From DATJGS01 sp035494735 (GTDB lineage Bacteria > Eisenbacteria > RBG-16-71-46), in NCBI GenBank assembly GCA_035494735.1, contig DATJGS010000010.1, positions 186,001 to 250,000 on the forward strand: a stretch of DNA of 64,000 bases. Reading direction: 5' to 3'. Positions 25,810 through 35,411 of this stretch are shown here, in pieces. The position numbers and the translations under genes were made by a program. Every line of letters begins with the position of its first letter. Within the stretch, counting starts at the first letter, position 1. The notes beneath the pieces were generated by a model that saw nothing but the letters and a program-made list of their open reading frames with translations, made no database searches and was not told where the DNA came from.

Positions 25810-26823
25810 TCAGCTCGGAACCGCGATGTCGCGCAGGTACTGCGCGGCGTCCTCGGGGGGCGTGGGGTTGATGTAGAAGCCCGAGCCGATCTCGAAGCCC
25901 GCGACGCGGGTCAGCTTGGGCAAGATCTCGATGTGCCAGTGGTAGTACTCGAGGTCGCCGTCGCTCATCGGCGCGGTGTGGATCACGAAGTTGAACGGCG
26001 GCCGCTCGAGCGCGAGATTCAGCCGCTGCATCACGTCCTTGAACAGGCCGGCCAGGTCCGCGAACTCCGCCTCGTCGTCGACGTTCGCGAACGCGGCGTC
26101 GTGACGGCGCGGCAGGATCCAGGTCTCGAACGGGAAGCGCGGCGCGAACGGCGCGAGCGCCACGAAACGCTCGCTCGTCGCGACCACGCGGCGCGCGTTG
26201 TCGTCGGCGGTGTCCTGCTGGACGATGTCGCAGAACACGCAGCGCTCCTTCAGCTCGTAATAGCGCCGCGCCCCGTCGAGCTCCTCCTGCAGGTTGCGCG
26301 GGATGATCGGCGTGGCGATCAGCTGGGTGTGCGAGTGCTCGAGCGTGGCGCCGGCCTGCGCGCCGTGATTCTTGAAGATCAGCACGTAGCGCAGCCGCCG
26401 GTCGCGATGCAGGTCGAGCATGCGCTCGCGGTATGCGATCAGCACCTGGCGCAGGTGCTCGATCGGCAGATCGGCCATGTCCTGGTCGTGGCGCGGCGTC
26501 TCGATCACGACTTCGTGCGCGCCGATGCCGTTCATCTTGTCGTACAGCCCCTCGCCGCGCCGGTCGAGCTGGCCTTCGATCTGCAGCGCGGGGAACTTGT
26601 TCGGCACCACGCGCACGTCCCAGCCGGGCGTGTTCGGCGCGCCGCTCTCGAGGCGGTGCACGTACACCTCGGGCGGCGTCTTGTCCTCGTTTCCCGGGCA
26701 GAACGGACAAAAGCTGTGGGGTTTGGCCGGCGGCGCGGGCTCGAAATTCGTGGGCCGTCGGCTGCGCTCGGTGGAGATGATCACCCAGCGTCCGACGACC
26801 GGATCCTTGCGAAGCTCGGGCAT
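25810..26823 (-). CDS. galT: Galactose-1-phosphate uridylyltransferase family
   Basis: A 337-residue HIT-superfamily nucleotidylyltransferase. Zinc-type pairs CPFC (Cys39, Cys42) and CVFC are present, as is a second-domain HxHxE-like YYHWHIEILP. The catalytic box reads HSHTQ (163-167) rather than HPHxQ; His165 would be the nucleotidylated residue. GalT swaps UMP between UDP-glucose and galactose-1-phosphate, though relatives act on ADP-glucose, which would suit the neighbouring glucan synthase. AAGGA precedes the ATG. First gene of its operon. Confidence 0.9.
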   Translation of the reverse strand: MPELRKDPVVGRWVIISTERSRRPTNFEPAPPAKPHSFCPFCPGNEDKTPPEVYVHRLESGAPNTPGWDVRVVPNKFPALQIEGQLDRRGEGLYDKMNGIGAHEVVIETPRHDQDMADLPIEHLRQVLIAYRERMLDLHRDRRLRYVLIFKNHGAQAGATLEHSHTQLIATPIIPRNLQEELDGARRYYELKERCVFCDIVQQDTADDNARRVVATSERFVALAPFAPRFPFETWILPRRHDAAFANVDDEAEFADLAGLFKDVMQRLNLALERPPFNFVIHTAPMSDGDLEYYHWHIEILPKLTRVAGFEIGSGFYINPTPPEDAAQYLRDIAVPS

Positions 26824-26887
26824 GTGGGTCCTTGAGAGTGGTGAACTCGGCGGCGCGGGCCGTCCCTGGGTGACCGACGAACGGGCG

Positions 26888-26917
26888 AGTTTAGGCGGCG
26901 CTTTCGAAGAGCGTCAA
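26888..26917 (-). promoter_or_regulatory. Sigma-70-like promoter of galT-glgA operon
   Basis: Minus strand TTGACG (26917-26912), 18-nt spacer, TAAACT (26893-26888). Start near 26881, about 58 nt before the galT ATG. The -35 and spacing are identical to the tRNA-Gly promoter. It separates this operon from the GlmU-like gene upstream. Confidence 0.65.
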
Positions 26918-26964
26918 GCGGCCGGGGGCCGCACGCCGCGGCCGGGAGACACGAGCGCGGCAGG

Positions 26965-28191
26965 TCAGCCCCTGCGCTCCTTCGCCGTCGCGGCGAACGC
27001 CTCGCGCAATACGGCCTCGTCGGCCGGGGACAGCGTGACACCGCGCCGCGACATCGCGATGCGTGCGGTGGCGACGCACTTCTCGAGTTCGTGTTCCGCG
27101 CTCGTCGCGCCGTCCCACCACGCGAACGACGCGACGCGCTTGGGCGCGAAGTGGCCGCCGCCGAACAGGTTCGCGGCCACGCCGACGGACGCGCCGGTCG
27201 GCAGCAGCGTGCCGATGCCGGTCTTCACGTGATCGCCGATCATGGCGCCCACCTTGGACGAGCCCGAGTCGATCTCCGCGCCGTCCACCCACACGCGCAC
27301 CGAGCCGTAGTTGTTCTTGAGGTCGCTTGTCGTCGTGAGCGCGCCCAGGTTCGCCCACGCGCCGATCACGCTGTGCCCGACGAACCCGTGATGGCGCTTG
27401 TTCGCGTAGCCACGCCACACGCACTCCTCGACCTCGCCGGCGACGCGGCACTCGGGTCCAAAGCTCGAGCGCGCGATCACGCCGCCGAGGAGCTGCGTGC
27501 CCGGGCCGACGTAGCACGGGCCGATCACGAGCGTGTGCGAGCGCACGCTCGCGCCGCGGTCGAGATAGATGGGGCCGTCGCGCGCGTCGAGCACGGCGAG
27601 CGCATCGACGCGCGCGCCGGCCGCGACCGCGACGCGCTCGGGCTCGAGCAGCATGGCTCCGTGCACGTCGCCCTGGATGCCCGCGGGCAGCGCCGCGACG
27701 TCGGCGCGGATCGCGTCGGCGTTCCACGCGACCAGGTCCCACGGGTGCTGGAGGAACGGCGCGTCCGGCACCGCCTGGGCCGGCAGTCCGAGGCCGAGCA
27801 GGAATTTCTCGAAGCCTTCGCCACGCCCAAGACCCGGCGCGAGGAGATCGAACGGCAGCCGCGCGCCGACGACGCGCCCCTCGCCCATCCACAGCGCCGG
27901 CACGCGACCGGTGCGTGCGGCGGCGAGCCACGGTCCGGGCTGAACCGCGGCGTTCAGCACCAGCACCTCGTCCGCGCCGGCCGCGGGCAGGGACTCCGGC
28001 TGCGGCGCGTCGCGCCACGCCGCCAGGGCGGCGCCGCGCGCTTCGATCGCGAGCAGCGGCAGCGCCGCCGCGCGACGCCAGCGCTCGGCCAGCGTCGCCG
28101 CGCCGAGCCACAGCGCGGGCACGGGCGCGAGGTCGGTGAGCGGGCGCAGCGCGCGCCAGTGCCGATCCTCGTAGAGGACGAGCCGCGTCAT
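26965..28191 (-). CDS. GlmU-like putative sugar nucleotidyltransferase
   Basis: A 408-residue protein of the putative GlmU-like family seen in Bacteroidetes and relatives. The N-terminal half starts LVLYEDRHWRALRPLTDLAPV instead of the usual LAAGxGTRM, which is typical of that family, and the C-terminal half (from about residue 185) is a left-handed beta helix with GANLGALTTTSDLKNNYG and a GIGTLLPTG turn. It may make or acetylate a UDP-HexNAc. ATG 28191 overlaps the SPOR gene stop as ATGA. It ends the large minus-strand polysaccharide operon. Confidence 0.85.
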   Translation of the reverse strand: MTRLVLYEDRHWRALRPLTDLAPVPALWLGAATLAERWRRAAALPLLAIEARGAALAAWRDAPQPESLPAAGADEVLVLNAAVQPGPWLAAARTGRVPALWMGEGRVVGARLPFDLLAPGLGRGEGFEKFLLGLGLPAQAVPDAPFLQHPWDLVAWNADAIRADVAALPAGIQGDVHGAMLLEPERVAVAAGARVDALAVLDARDGPIYLDRGASVRSHTLVIGPCYVGPGTQLLGGVIARSSFGPECRVAGEVEECVWRGYANKRHHGFVGHSVIGAWANLGALTTTSDLKNNYGSVRVWVDGAEIDSGSSKVGAMIGDHVKTGIGTLLPTGASVGVAANLFGGGHFAPKRVASFAWWDGATSAEHELEKCVATARIAMSRRGVTLSPADEAVLREAFAATAKERRG

Positions 28192-29078
28192 TTCTTGGCC
28201 GCGATGCGGAACACGCCGTGGAAGCCGGCTGCGACGGCGCGACGGCGCAGCGGCTCGGCGGACAACGACGGGTAGCAGTCCTTGGTGCGCACCTTGTACA
28301 GGCCCTTCTCCTTCTCCGTCACCATCGGGATCAGCATCTGCGAGGCGGCCGCGGCGCGGATACGCTCGGCCTCGCGCGCGTTCGCCGCGGCGCCGACCTG
28401 GATGCGGAAGCAGCTGTCGGCCGCCGCGCCCTTCGCGCCCGTGGCGCCCGCGCCGGAATTCGCGCCGGACTTCGCGGACGGGGCGGGCCGCGCGTTCATC
28501 GCCGAATCGATCGCGGCGTCGAGATTCTTCTTCGTGCTGTCGGGCGCGAGCATGCGCTCGAGCGCGCCGGGGCGGTCGCCGAGCGGCTGGGTGGGCGACG
28601 GCACCGGCACGGACGCGTCCGGCGTCGCGCTCGAATCCGCCGCGGCGCCCGTGCTGTCGGCGGCGGGGCGCGCCGTGTCCGCGGGCGACGCGGGGCTCGC
28701 GTCCGGCCGCGCGGCGCGCGCCGAATCGGCGGTGACGCGCAGCGCCTTCACGTCGGGCGGCGCGACGCGCTCGGCCGCGGGCAGCGGCTCGGGGATGCTC
28801 TCGAGCACGGCGCGCGCGTCGCGCGACGGCAGACTGTCGGCGGGCACGATGCCGGGCGGGGCGGTCGCGGACGGTCGCGACGCGCCGGACGCGGCCGCGG
28901 CGCCCGACCCGTTCGCGGCCCCGCGCTCGTCGGGATGCGCGGACGACGGCGTCTCGCGACGTCCGGTCGGCATCAATGAGGACGTCGTGCCCTGCGGGCT
29001 CGACGGCGACGGCGCGGTCGCGCAGCCGGGCAACGCCAGCGCCAGGGCACCGGCCACGAGCAGACCGCGAACGTTCAT
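28188..29078 (-). CDS. SPOR-domain lipoprotein
   Basis: A 296-residue lipoprotein: the lipobox LPGC (Cys at about residue 19) follows a short hydrophobic leader. Residues about 20-215 are Ala/Pro/Ser/Asp-rich and low in complexity, a likely periplasmic linker. The C-terminal 75 residues form a SPOR domain (CFRIQVGAAANAREAERIR ... GLYKVRTKDCYPS), which binds denuded peptidoglycan at division sites. Coupled by ATGA overlaps to manC before it and the GlmU-like gene after it, so it could anchor or time cell-wall-linked events for this locus. Confidence 0.88.
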   Translation of the reverse strand: MNVRGLLVAGALALALPGCATAPSPSSPQGTTSSLMPTGRRETPSSAHPDERGAANGSGAAAASGASRPSATAPPGIVPADSLPSRDARAVLESIPEPLPAAERVAPPDVKALRVTADSARAARPDASPASPADTARPAADSTGAAADSSATPDASVPVPSPTQPLGDRPGALERMLAPDSTKKNLDAAIDSAMNARPAPSAKSGANSGAGATGAKGAAADSCFRIQVGAAANAREAERIRAAAASQMLIPMVTEKEKGLYKVRTKDCYPSLSAEPLRRRAVAAGFHGVFRIAAKK

Positions 29079-30124
29079 GCCTTCCCCCTCTCGCGCAGCG
29101 CTTCGCTCACGCCGCGCACGCGGTCGCTGTCTTCCAACCGGCAGCTCAGCGTCGCGCCGCCGGCGTGCACGACCACCATGTTCTTGAGGCCGACCGCGGC
29201 GGCCGTGCCGCCGTCGCCGACCACGACGCAGTCCTGGCAATCGAGCGCGAGCGCGTCGCCGAAGCGCACGTTGCCCTGGGCGTCGCGCGGCTGGCGCCGC
29301 GCCCACGCGCCCCACGATCCCAGGTCGTCCCAGTCGAACGCGGCCTCGAGCACGACCGTGTTCGGCGCCTTCTCGAGCACGGCGTAGTCGACGGACACGC
29401 TCTCGAGCCCCGCGAACACCGGGTCGAGCGCGCGTTCGAAGCCGCCCGGCGGCCAGGCGAGCGCCCGCAGCGGGCGCGCCAGCGCGGGACGCGACGCGGC
29501 GAGCGCGTCCAGGAACACGACGCTCCGCCACACGAAGATGCCGCTGTTCCACAGGTGCTCGCCGCCGGCGAGCCACGCCGCGGCACGCGCGTGATCCGGC
29601 TTCTCCGTGAACTCGGCGACGCGGTACGTGCGCTCGGCCAGACGCGCGCCGCGGCGAATGTAGCCGAAGTTCGTCTCGGCGTGCGTCGGGCGGATGCCGA
29701 ACGTGACGAGCACCGGGTCGCGCTCGGCGCGCGCGAACGAGTGCTCGAGATCGGCGGCGAACGCGGCCGTGTCGTCGATGGCGTGGTCCGCGGGCAGCAC
29801 GGCGAACGCCGCGTCCTTCGCGCGGGCCAGGCACCACATGGCGGCCGCGCCGATGGCCGGCGCGGTGTTGCGCCCGACCGGCTCGCCCACGACTTCGACG
29901 CCGGCCGGGCACTCGCGGCGCACGGCGTCCACGAGGTCGCGCGCGGTCAGCACGAGCACGTGATCGGCGCTCACCACCTGGAGCGCGCGATCGAGCGTGG
30001 CCGCGAGCAGCGTGCGCCCGCCCTTGGCGAGCGGCAGCAGTTGCTTGGGGCGTTCGGGCCGGCTCCATGGCCAGAAACGCGTCCCGCGTCCACCGGCGAG
30101 CACGAGCGCGAAGCGGTCAGGCAT
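29075..30124 (-). CDS. manC: Mannose-1-phosphate guanylyltransferase
   Basis: A 349-residue GDP-mannose pyrophosphorylase. The N-terminal nucleotide site reads LVLAGGRGTRFWPWSR with RPKQLLPL, and later PVGRNTAPAI, GYIRRG, VAEFTEKPD and WNSGIFVW are all family hallmarks. It makes GDP-mannose, the substrate of the AlgD-type dehydrogenase encoded in the same operon. It has no isomerase domain, so mannose-6-phosphate must come from elsewhere. A TGCTAGTGCTAG sequence upstream could be an internal promoter. Its stop overlaps the SPOR gene start. Confidence 0.93.
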   Translation of the reverse strand: MPDRFALVLAGGRGTRFWPWSRPERPKQLLPLAKGGRTLLAATLDRALQVVSADHVLVLTARDLVDAVRRECPAGVEVVGEPVGRNTAPAIGAAAMWCLARAKDAAFAVLPADHAIDDTAAFAADLEHSFARAERDPVLVTFGIRPTHAETNFGYIRRGARLAERTYRVAEFTEKPDHARAAAWLAGGEHLWNSGIFVWRSVVFLDALAASRPALARPLRALAWPPGGFERALDPVFAGLESVSVDYAVLEKAPNTVVLEAAFDWDDLGSWGAWARRQPRDAQGNVRFGDALALDCQDCVVVGDGGTAAAVGLKNMVVVHAGGATLSCRLEDSDRVRGVSEALRERGKA

Positions 30125-30222
30125 CGGGGCATCCTGCCAGGGGGTTCACGGCGCTAGCACTAGCACACGCCCGTGTCCCCGCCCAAGCGGCTTCGCGCAT
30201 CGGGTCGCGGAGATCCCCTTGC

Positions 30223-30978
30223 TCACGCGCCGCGACGCTGGGCGGTGAGCCACAGGTACTGCGTGCCCTCGCCGCGCGTGGCGCGAAGGTCGAGGCCCGC
30301 GGCCTCGAGCGTGGCGCGCGCGTCGGGAAGCGTCACGCGGCAGCCGCGCCAGGCCGGCGACTCGAGCCCGCGCGGGCCCGGGCGCGACGGAGCGAGCGCC
30401 GCGCGCACGCGCGCCAGCGCGCGACGCGCGCTCCCGAGCGCGCGCGCGGTGCCGCCGCCTGCCGCCGGCTCGGGCTCGCCGTTGACCTGCACGTGGCACC
30501 AGCCACCGGGAACGAGCACGCGCCCGACCTCGCGCAGATAGCCGTGCACGAGCGCGGGCTCGGGCAGGTGCTGGAGCACGAGGTACGAGAACACGAAGTC
30601 GAACGTGCCGTCCGCGAACTCGCGGAGGTCGGCGCCGCTGCCCACGTGCCACGTGACGTTCGCGCAATCGGCGAGCGCTTCGCGGCCGCGGCGCACCATC
30701 TCGTCCGACACGTCGAGCGCGTCGACCGCGCGAAAGCGCCGGGCCAGCGGCCGGGTCAGGCGCCCGATGCCGCAGCCGATCTCGAGCACGCGCTCGTCGC
30801 CGCGAAACGCGATGCCGGACTCCGCGAGCAGGCGCTCCACCAGGATCGCGCCCCACTTCCAGAACTCGGCCTCGTCCTGCGCGTCGTACGGCCGGTACGA
30901 CGAGATGTAGTACGTCGCGTTCTCGCGCGCCTTTTCGTCCCAGAACGCGCGCATGGTCCGCCGGGCATCCGGCTTCAC
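30223..30978 (-). CDS. SAM-dependent methyltransferase
   Basis: A 251-residue class I methyltransferase: motif I VLEIGCGIGRLTRPL near residues 62-76, acidic DALDVSDEM after it, and FDFVFSYLVLQHLPEP (motif III region). In a polysaccharide operon it probably methylates a sugar hydroxyl or a precursor. GTG 30978 overlaps the GT4 stop as GTGA. 98 bp separate its stop from manC downstream; that gap carries GC-rich sequence and no gene. Confidence 0.88.
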   Translation of the reverse strand: MKPDARRTMRAFWDEKARENATYYISSYRPYDAQDEAEFWKWGAILVERLLAESGIAFRGDERVLEIGCGIGRLTRPLARRFRAVDALDVSDEMVRRGREALADCANVTWHVGSGADLREFADGTFDFVFSYLVLQHLPEPALVHGYLREVGRVLVPGGWCHVQVNGEPEPAAGGGTARALGSARRALARVRAALAPSRPGPRGLESPAWRGCRVTLPDARATLEAAGLDLRATRGEGTQYLWLTAQRRGA

Positions 30979-32075
30979 CGCTTGCGCTCCAGCATCTCCC
31001 GGTACACGCGCTCGGTGGCGGCGGCGACGCGGTCCCACGAATAGTGGTCCTGGATGTGCTGGCGGGCGCGGCCTTCGAACGACTTCACGAGCGCGGGGTC
31101 GGCGAGCAGCATCGTCAGCTTGGCCTTGAGGTCCGCGACGTCCTGGCTCTTGAACGGCACGGAGCAGCCTTCCGCGACCTCGAGGTTCTCGGGGATGTCG
31201 CTGAGGAGCACGCAGCGCCCGTACGACAGGGCCTCGAGCAGCGCGATTGACAGGCCTTCCATGGTCGACGGCTGGACGACCATGTACGCGTTGCTCCACA
31301 GCTCCTCGAGCGACTCGCCGAACACGTAATCGAGCAGCCGGATGCGATCGCTCTCGTAGCCCTTCAGCAGCTTCACGTAGTCCTCGGAGAACGAATGGCC
31401 GCCGACCAGTGCGAGCTTCATGTCGGTGTCGATGCCCTGGAACGCCTCGCACAGGAAGTGCACGCCCTTCTCGGGCACGAGCCGTCCCACGAACAGCACG
31501 TACTTCCCGGGCGTCAGCCCGAGCTGCAGGATTTTCTTCGCGGCGCGCGGCTGCGGCAGGTTCGTGCCGTTGGGGATGAACGTGGCGTCCGTGTGGTGGT
31601 GGTCGCGGAAGTAGTCGCGCAGCGTCCTCGACACGACGATCGTCCGGTCCGGGAAGCGCGCGGCCGGACCTTCGCACTGGCGCAGCACCCACGACGCGAC
31701 CTTGCCCCATTTCTGGCGCTGCCAGTCGAGGCCGTGCACCGTGACGGCGGTGCGCGCGCCGCGCAGGCGCGGGATGCCGGCGAACACGGACGGCCCGAGC
31801 GCGTGGAAGTGCACGATGTCGAACGGGCGCAACGTGGCCTCGCCCGTGCACCACGCGGCGTGCGTCGCGGTGTCGAGATGCTTGGTGTGGATGCTGGGCC
31901 GGCGCAGCAGGTGGACGCCGTTCGACGCCGCGCCCTCCGGCGTGTAGTACAGGCGGCAGAACACCGAGACGTCGTGGCCGAGCGCAACGAGGCGGTGCGC
32001 GATCTCCTCGACGTGCTTCTCGATGCCGCCGTACGTCGCGGGAATGCCCTTCTGCCCGATCATGGCGATCCTCAC
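30975..32075 (-). CDS. GT4 glycosyltransferase
   Basis: A 366-residue GT-B glycosyltransferase of family 4, starting IAMIGQKGIPATYGGIEKHVEEIA, the RfaB/WcaL-type N-terminus common in capsule loci. The donor half shows VLFVGRLVPEKG and the acidic pair region PSTMEGLSIALLEALSYG. It transfers a sugar to the growing lipid-linked repeat. GTG 32075 overlaps the upstream GT4 stop as GTGA; its stop overlaps the methyltransferase start in the same way. Confidence 0.9.
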   Translation of the reverse strand: MRIAMIGQKGIPATYGGIEKHVEEIAHRLVALGHDVSVFCRLYYTPEGAASNGVHLLRRPSIHTKHLDTATHAAWCTGEATLRPFDIVHFHALGPSVFAGIPRLRGARTAVTVHGLDWQRQKWGKVASWVLRQCEGPAARFPDRTIVVSRTLRDYFRDHHHTDATFIPNGTNLPQPRAAKKILQLGLTPGKYVLFVGRLVPEKGVHFLCEAFQGIDTDMKLALVGGHSFSEDYVKLLKGYESDRIRLLDYVFGESLEELWSNAYMVVQPSTMEGLSIALLEALSYGRCVLLSDIPENLEVAEGCSVPFKSQDVADLKAKLTMLLADPALVKSFEGRARQHIQDHYSWDRVAAATERVYREMLERKR

Positions 32076-33259
32076 GCGCCCACCCCCCCGGCTCTGAGCT
32101 CCGGTGTGCGCGTCACACGCGCCGCGAACGTGGCGGCGAGGCGCTCGCCGAGCCGCGTCCAGCCGAGCGCCGCGATCGGTTCGGGCATCGCGCCTCCGTC
32201 CGCGGCCCACGAGCGCGGCCGCGCCGCGATCGCCTCGGCGAAGCGCTCGATCGGCGCGACGCTCGCGTAGGGCGAGAGTTCGGGATAGCCGCGCAGCCCG
32301 TGCGGCGTGGTCAGCGCGGCGAGGCCGGACGCGAGGTACGTGGGCAGCTTCACGTTGCTGCCGCCGCCCGCGGCCGCGGGATTGAGCCCGACGTCGGCGG
32401 CGTGGAGCACGGGCGCGAGGTCGTCGACTTCGCCGAGCACGCGCACGTGGGCGCCGCGCGCCCGCGCGCGCGACACCGATCCGGCCACGAGCAGCGTGCC
32501 GCCCTGGCGCGCGAGCGCGGGCGCGACGTGCTCGAGGAGCGCCGCGAGCGCGGCGCGGTTGTGCGGCACGTCCGAGCCGACGAACAGCGCGACCGGCCCC
32601 TGGGTCTCGAGGCCGAGCGCGGCGCGCGCACGGGCGCGCGACTCGGGCGTCACGACGCCGAGCCGCGTGTCGTCCCAGCCGTTCGCGATCACGCACACCG
32701 CGTCCGGCGCCGCGCCGTAGCGTTCGACGAAGCGCGCGGCGTCGTCCGCGGTGCACGCCACGACCAGCGCGGCGGCCTCGACGGCGGCGCGCTCGAGCCG
32801 CTCCAGTTCGTCGCGCCAGCGCGCCGACGCCGAGCCGGACGCCCGCGTGTCGACGAAGTGGCCGAGTTCGAAATTGTGCGCCATGTACGTCTTGAACGGC
32901 GCCGCGCTGGCGGCGAACAGCGGCGTCAGCAGGAGATCGGCGGCGAACACGTCGGGCGTGCCGCCGAGCGCCGCGACCAGGCGTCGCGCCGCGTGGCGGT
33001 GCCCGCGCGCGGCCACGAACAGGGGCGCCAGGTGCGCACGCTCCAGCCGCCACGCCAGGCTCGTGTACCAGGCGCGCGTGCGCACCAGCGTGACGTCGTC
33101 GACGCGCTCGCTCGCGGCGCCCGCACTGCGGTTCGGCACGACGCACAGCGCGCGCACGTCGTTCCGTCGCGCCAGGCCGCGCGCCAGGCCCATGGTGCGC
33201 TGGGTCGCGCCGAAGCGCGCCGGGTGGATGTCGTTGTCGGTCGCGAGGTGGATCAGCAC
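32072..33259 (-). CDS. GT4-like glycosyltransferase
   Basis: A 395-residue GT-B enzyme: N-terminal HLATDNDIHPARFGATQRTMGLARGL, donor half with VALFVGSDVPHNRAAL, GLNPAAAGGGSNVKLPTYLASGLAALTT, as in GT4 enzymes of the type that lack the EX7E glutamate spacing in obvious form. GTG 33259 follows GGAGG by 4 nt and overlaps the preceding gene by 7 nt; a CTG at 33256 would give a 4-nt overlap instead. Acceptor unknown. Confidence 0.82.
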   Translation of the reverse strand: MLIHLATDNDIHPARFGATQRTMGLARGLARRNDVRALCVVPNRSAGAASERVDDVTLVRTRAWYTSLAWRLERAHLAPLFVAARGHRHAARRLVAALGGTPDVFAADLLLTPLFAASAAPFKTYMAHNFELGHFVDTRASGSASARWRDELERLERAAVEAAALVVACTADDAARFVERYGAAPDAVCVIANGWDDTRLGVVTPESRARARAALGLETQGPVALFVGSDVPHNRAALAALLEHVAPALARQGGTLLVAGSVSRARARGAHVRVLGEVDDLAPVLHAADVGLNPAAAGGGSNVKLPTYLASGLAALTTPHGLRGYPELSPYASVAPIERFAEAIAARPRSWAADGGAMPEPIAALGWTRLGERLAATFAARVTRTPELRAGGVGA

Positions 33260-34245
33260 GTCACCTCCCGCGGCGCGTTGCGGTCGGCGCGGAACCAGCC
33301 GACGAGCATGCCGAGCCCGTTCAGCGTCCAGGTGAGGAGCGCGTGCGCGGCGAGGCGCGGCGAGCGCTTGCGCGCGGTGAGGAGCGCGACGCCGAGGACG
33401 AGCGCGAGCGCCCACCCGGCCATCGGCCACGCCGGTCCGCGCGCCAGCCACACGGTCGCGGCGGCGAGACCCAGCGCCCATCCCGCGAGCGTCGCGACGT
33501 ACAGCGCCTGGCGGCGCAGCAGCGTGGCGAAGCCCGGCCGTCCCGCGTACAGGCGCAGCACCTGTCCCTGCCCGAAGCACAGCCCGGTGCGCCAGCGCCG
33601 CCCCAGTTCCGCGAAGCTCGGCCGCGGCGCGCTCCAATGCCGCGCCGCGCGCGGTGCGATCGTGCGCAGCTCCCAGCCGCGCGCGCGCAGGCGCAGGCCC
33701 AGCTCGAAGTCCTCCTCCGAGTTGAGGCGCGCGTCGTAGCCGCCGGCCTCGACGAGCGCGGCGCGCCGGTACAGCGCGAGCGTCGCCAGGTAATCGACGG
33801 AGCGCTCGGAGTCGCCGATCCGGTAGAGGTCCGGGCTGCCCGCGCGCTCGCGCGCGCCGTCCACGAACCATTCCTCGATGCGCCCCCACAGGCCGGCGAG
33901 GCGCGGCGCCTCGACGTCGGCGCGGGCCACCCGCGCGAGCGCCGCGGCCAGCCACGCGGCCTCCACCTCGACGTCGGCGTCGACGAACAGCACCCACGGC
34001 CCGGCGCAGGCCGCCAGCCCGCGCATGCGCGCCGCGCCCGGCGTGAGCGGCCGGCCCGCGTTCGGCGGCGCGGCGATCACGCGCCACGACGGATCGAGCG
34101 CGGGCAGTTCGGACGCGGCCGGCGCGGCCAGCACGAGCGCGCCGGACACGCTCCAGCCCGCGGGCGGCTCGCGCAGCGCGGCCAGCGTCCGCGCCAGGAA
34201 CCGTTCCTGGGCGTAGCACGGGATCACGACGCCGAGCGTGTTCAC
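33253..34245 (-). CDS. GT2 glycosyltransferase with membrane tail
   Basis: A 330-residue family 2 enzyme: VVIPCYAQERFLARTLAAL near residue 6, the metal site LFVDADVEVEAAW near 90, SEEDFELGLRLRARG near 192. Residues about 255-300 add two hydrophobic helices that would hold it in the membrane. GTG 34245 overlaps the GT4 stop as GTGA. Probably adds one residue of the repeat unit. Confidence 0.87.
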   Translation of the reverse strand: MNTLGVVIPCYAQERFLARTLAALREPPAGWSVSGALVLAAPAASELPALDPSWRVIAAPPNAGRPLTPGAARMRGLAACAGPWVLFVDADVEVEAAWLAAALARVARADVEAPRLAGLWGRIEEWFVDGARERAGSPDLYRIGDSERSVDYLATLALYRRAALVEAGGYDARLNSEEDFELGLRLRARGWELRTIAPRAARHWSAPRPSFAELGRRWRTGLCFGQGQVLRLYAGRPGFATLLRRQALYVATLAGWALGLAAATVWLARGPAWPMAGWALALVLGVALLTARKRSPRLAAHALLTWTLNGLGMLVGWFRADRNAPREVTC

Positions 34246-35411
34246 GCGCGCCCTCCCGGCATCGAGCGCGCCGCGTGCGGCGAGAAGCTGGCCAGCCCGA
34301 GCACCTCGTCGTAGACGGCCTCGAAGCCCTGCACGACGCGCGACCACGTGTAGCGTTCGCGCACGAGCCGCGCCCCGGCCCTGCCGAGCTGCGACGCCGC
34401 GTCGGGCCGGCGATGGAACGCCTCGAGCGCGTCGGCCAGGCCGCGCGCGTCGCCCGGCTCGACGAGCCGGCCGTGCACACCGTCCTCGATCACCTCGGGA
34501 ATGCCGCCGACGCGGCTGGCCACGACGGGCCGGCCGCGGGCCAGCGCTTCGAGCAGCGTGAGCGGCAGCCCCTCCCAGCGCGACGGCAGCGCGACGGCGT
34601 CCGCGGCCAGCATCAGCGGGCCGATCGCCTCGACCTGGCCGAGGAAGCGCACGCGCCCCGCGAGTCCGAGCGCCGCGCTCTTCGCCTCCAGCGCCGCGCG
34701 CTGCGTCCCGGCGCCGGCCAGCGCCACGGTGAACTCGAGCCCGCGGCGCGCGACCTCGGCGAGCGCGTCCAGCAGCACGTCCTGGCCCTTCTGCTCTTCG
34801 AGGCGCGCCGCGCACACCCACAGCGGACGCATCGGGCCGGCGCCGCACGACACGCGGATCTCGCGCGCCTCGACCGACTCCAGCGCCTCGTCGGGCGGCT
34901 CGGTGCCGTTCGGCACGACGCGCAGGCGCGCGCGCTCGACGCCGATGTCGCGCACCAGAGCGTCGGCGACCGCACCGCACACCGCGGTCACGGCGTCGGC
35001 GCGCTCCAGCTCGCGGCGCTTGAGCGCGCGCTGCGCCGGCGAATGGCCCTGCCCGACGATGTGCTCGGTGATGACGAGATGCGGCACGCCGGCCACGTCG
35101 GCGAGCGTCGCCAGGTAGCGATCGGCGGCGGGCCACACGTGGTGGACGTGCAGCAGGCGCGGGCCGGCGCGGCGCAGCCGGCGCCACGTCTCGAACATGC
35201 CCTTCCAGTCCCAGCGCGAGTCGACTTCCGGAACGCGATCGACCGGGACGCCGCGCGCCTCGAGCGCGGCCGCGAACTCGTCGACGCCCGGCGCGGTGGA
35301 CAGCCACACGCGCACGTCGAAGCGCGCGGCCGGGAGCCGCGTGGCCAGTTCCCACACCACGCGCTCGGTGCCGCCCACGGCGTCGCCGCTCTCGGCGAGC
35401 ACCACGCTCAC
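34242..35411 (-). CDS. GT4 glycosyltransferase
   Basis: A 389-residue GT-B family 4 transferase: VVLAESGDAVGGTERVVWELA at the N-terminus, ITEHIVGQGHSP and VVPNGTEPP in the middle, and the donor site SRWEGLPLTLLEALARGRPVVASRVGGIPEVI. The GTG at 35411 was chosen because it forms the GTGA overlap seen throughout this operon; an ATG at 35432 would add seven residues and a 25-bp overlap. Confidence 0.88.
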   Translation of the reverse strand: MSVVLAESGDAVGGTERVVWELATRLPAARFDVRVWLSTAPGVDEFAAALEARGVPVDRVPEVDSRWDWKGMFETWRRLRRAGPRLLHVHHVWPAADRYLATLADVAGVPHLVITEHIVGQGHSPAQRALKRRELERADAVTAVCGAVADALVRDIGVERARLRVVPNGTEPPDEALESVEAREIRVSCGAGPMRPLWVCAARLEEQKGQDVLLDALAEVARRGLEFTVALAGAGTQRAALEAKSAALGLAGRVRFLGQVEAIGPLMLAADAVALPSRWEGLPLTLLEALARGRPVVASRVGGIPEVIEDGVHGRLVEPGDARGLADALEAFHRRPDAASQLGRAGARLVRERYTWSRVVQGFEAVYDEVLGLASFSPHAARSMPGGRA

